From contig NZ_CP027869.1 in the NCBI RefSeq assembly GCF_005490985.1, forward strand, positions 2,294,001-2,358,000: a DNA stretch of 64,000 nt, read 5' to 3'. The position numbers were made by a program, and so were the translations under genes. Positions 62,873 through 64,000 of this stretch are shown here, in pieces. Position 1 is the first letter of the stretch; each line of letters begins with the position of its first letter. Source of the DNA: Curtobacterium sp. SGAir0471. Lineage in GTDB: Bacteria; Actinomycetota; Actinomycetes; Actinomycetales; Microbacteriaceae. Below the pieces are notes generated by a model. The model had not been told where the DNA came from and did no database searches. It was given only the letters and a program-made list of their open reading frames with translations.

Positions 62873-63520
62873 TCACGCGGGACCGCCCTCGTCCACGATC
62901 CCGACGAGGGCGCCGACCGCCGAGCGGACAGCACGCTGCACGGCCGCTGCCGGCTGCTCGGCGTCCACGACGAGGAAGCGCTCCGGTTCGGCGGCGGCGG
63001 CGTCGAGGAACGCGCGTCGGACCGTCTCGTGGAACGTCGACGCCTCGGACTCGAGGCGGTCGAAGACGTCGCCCCGTGCGGCTGCGACGCGACTCCGCCC
63101 GACCGTCACGTCGAGGTCGAGCAGCACCGTCAGGTCCGGCACGAGTCCGTCGGCGGCCCAGTCCGAGACGGAGCGGATGCGGTCGGCGCCGAGCCCCCGT
63201 GCGGCTCCCTGGTACGCCACCGACGAGTCGATGTAGCGGTCCTGCAGGACGACGGCACCGCGGGCGAGCGCGGGTCGGACGACCGTCTCGACGTGGTGCG
63301 CACGGTCGGCCGCGTAGAGCAGGGCCTCGGCGCGCGGCGCGATGTGGCCCCGCTCGTGCAGCACCATCTCGCGGATGCGCTGCCCGAGCTCCGTGCCACC
63401 CGGCTCCCGCGTGCGCACCACCGTGCGACCGTGCTCCTCGAGCCAGGCGGTGAGGAGCTCGGCCTGGGTGGTCTTGCCCGCGCCGTCGCCACCCTCGAGG
63501 GTGATGAACCGCCCGGTCAC
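62873..63520 (-). CDS. tmk: Thymidylate kinase
   Basis: The 215-residue kinase phosphorylates dTMP. Motifs are FITLEGGDGAGKTTQAELL with the P-loop, TREPGGTELGQRIREMVL, the lid and substrate segment LYAADRAHHVETVVRPAL, and VLQDRYIDSSVAYQGAARGL. The GTG at 63520 overlaps the topA stop (GTGA). The order topA-tmk-holB is common in actinobacteria. Confidence 0.95.
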   Translation of the reverse strand: MTGRFITLEGGDGAGKTTQAELLTAWLEEHGRTVVRTREPGGTELGQRIREMVLHERGHIAPRAEALLYAADRAHHVETVVRPALARGAVVLQDRYIDSSVAYQGAARGLGADRIRSVSDWAADGLVPDLTVLLDLDVTVGRSRVAAARGDVFDRLESEASTFHETVRRAFLDAAAAEPERFLVVDAEQPAAAVQRAVRSAVGALVGIVDEGGPA

Positions 63521-64000
63521 TTCTTCTTGGCGGCGGTCTTCCGCGCCGGTGCCTTCTTCTTCACCGGCCCCTTGGCACGCTTGTCCGCGAGCAGCTGCAC
63601 GGCACGGGCGTGGTCGACGGCCTCGACGTCCTCGCCGCGCGGGATGGTCGCGTTCGTCTCGCCGTCCGTGACGTAGGGGCCGAAGCGCCCGTCCTTCACC
63701 TTGATCGGCTTGCCGGACACGGGGTCCGCCTCGAACTCCTTGAGCGCAGCGGTGGCCGCACGCCGGCCGCCGTACTTCGGCTGTGCGAACAGCTCCAGCG
63801 CGCCGGGCAGGTCGATCTCGAAGATCGCGTCCTCGCTCGGCAGGGTCCGGGTGTCCGTCCCCTTCTTGATGTACGGGCCGTAGCGCCCGTTCTGCGCCGT
63901 GATGTCGTCGCCGGACTCCGGGTCCTTCCCGACGACGCGGGGCAGGTCGAGGAGCTTGAGCGCGGTCTCGAGGTCCACTGTCTGCGGGTCCATCGACTTG
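63517..64000 (-). CDS. topA: DNA topoisomerase I, C-terminal part
   Basis: The frame continues beyond the right end of the window, so only the last 160 residues are seen. They contain repeats of the topoisomerase C-terminal type (NGRYGPYIKKG and DGRFGPYVTDG). A Lys/Ala-rich tail follows (KRAKGPVKKKAPARKTAAKK), the DNA-binding tail of actinobacterial TopA. The catalytic domains lie outside. It is co-translated with tmk. Confidence 0.9.
   Translation of the reverse strand, partial: KSMDPQTVDLETALKLLDLPRVVGKDPESGDDITAQNGRYGPYIKKGTDTRTLPSEDAIFEIDLPGALELFAQPKYGGRRAATAALKEFEADPVSGKPIKVKDGRFGPYVTDGETNATIPRGEDVEAVDHARAVQLLADKRAKGPVKKKAPARKTAAKKK

Overview
The window is strongly G+C-rich and gene-dense, and many of its genes lie in operons with 1- to 4-base start/stop overlaps (GTGA, ATGA). 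It carries a biotin-dependent acyl-CoA carboxylase with an AccE/PccE-type epsilon subunit, GTG starts, TANNNT -10 boxes directly in front of start codons, a DUF1023 hydrolase and a TNT-domain protein. Together these point to a high-G+C actinobacterium. The gene set looks most like Microbacteriaceae (Curtobacterium or a relative), but that genus-level guess is an inference. Nearly all of the window is chromosomal core; no insertion sequence, prophage or CRISPR array was found.

Layout. 1-3.4 kb: surface glycan genes (end of a polytopic membrane protein, a GT4 glycosyltransferase, UDP-glucose 6-dehydrogenase). 3.5-6.9 kb: PH-domain membrane protein, biotin ligase, and divergently the carboxyltransferase beta and epsilon subunits. 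7.0-7.3 kb: a non-coding interval with a candidate small RNA. 7.3-10.4 kb: LuxR-type response regulator, histidine kinase and a kinase-like third protein. 10.5-14.5 kb: an RNA m5U methyltransferase, a Maf pyrophosphatase with a palindrome inside its reading frame, and the biotinylated alpha subunit of acyl-CoA carboxylase. 14.5-15.7 kb: a PD-(D/E)XK-like gene between inverted copies of a hairpin element. 15.7-27.4 kb: a large nucleoside uptake and salvage block (BMP lipoprotein, two-domain ATPase, two permeases, cytidine deaminase, thymidine phosphorylase, adenosine deaminase, purine nucleoside phosphorylase, phosphopentomutase-like enzyme) that encloses a PTS IIA-IIB pair without IIC.

27.7-31.4 kb: a DUF1023 alpha/beta hydrolase with an N-terminal helical WXG100-like region, followed by three paralogous small lipoproteins. 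This is the best candidate for an undescribed toxin-immunity-like or envelope system. 31.5-34 kb: mannose-1-phosphate guanylyltransferase and a GT4 mannosyltransferase-like enzyme. 34.1-37.7 kb: succinate dehydrogenase sdhCDAB. 37.8-38.4 kb: a free-standing TNT (NAD glycohydrolase-type) domain protein. 38.5-40.7 kb: two DUF805 proteins and a quinone oxidoreductase. 40.9-47.3 kb: mannitol PTS operon plus the general PTS proteins EI and HPr and a DeoR-family regulator.

47.4-53.5 kb: exonuclease III, TrpS, a GNAT enzyme, RibD and RibA, and an MHS-type MFS transporter. 53.8-60.7 kb: ABC exporter, aldehyde dehydrogenase, nicotinamidase, PBP4-type D-Ala-D-Ala carboxypeptidase and a Gfo/Idh/MocA oxidoreductase. 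60.8 kb to the end: tRNA-Thr(CGU), a TetR regulator, and topA-tmk-holB (DNA topoisomerase I, thymidylate kinase, pol III delta').

Three sequence-level themes run through the window. First, at least ten genes have a TANNNT box that ends 6-8 bases before the start codon, suggesting leaderless mRNAs. Second, a roughly 44-base palindrome occurs four times, three times between genes and once in frame inside maf. Third, short perfect or near-perfect tandem repeats sit in many intergenic gaps.
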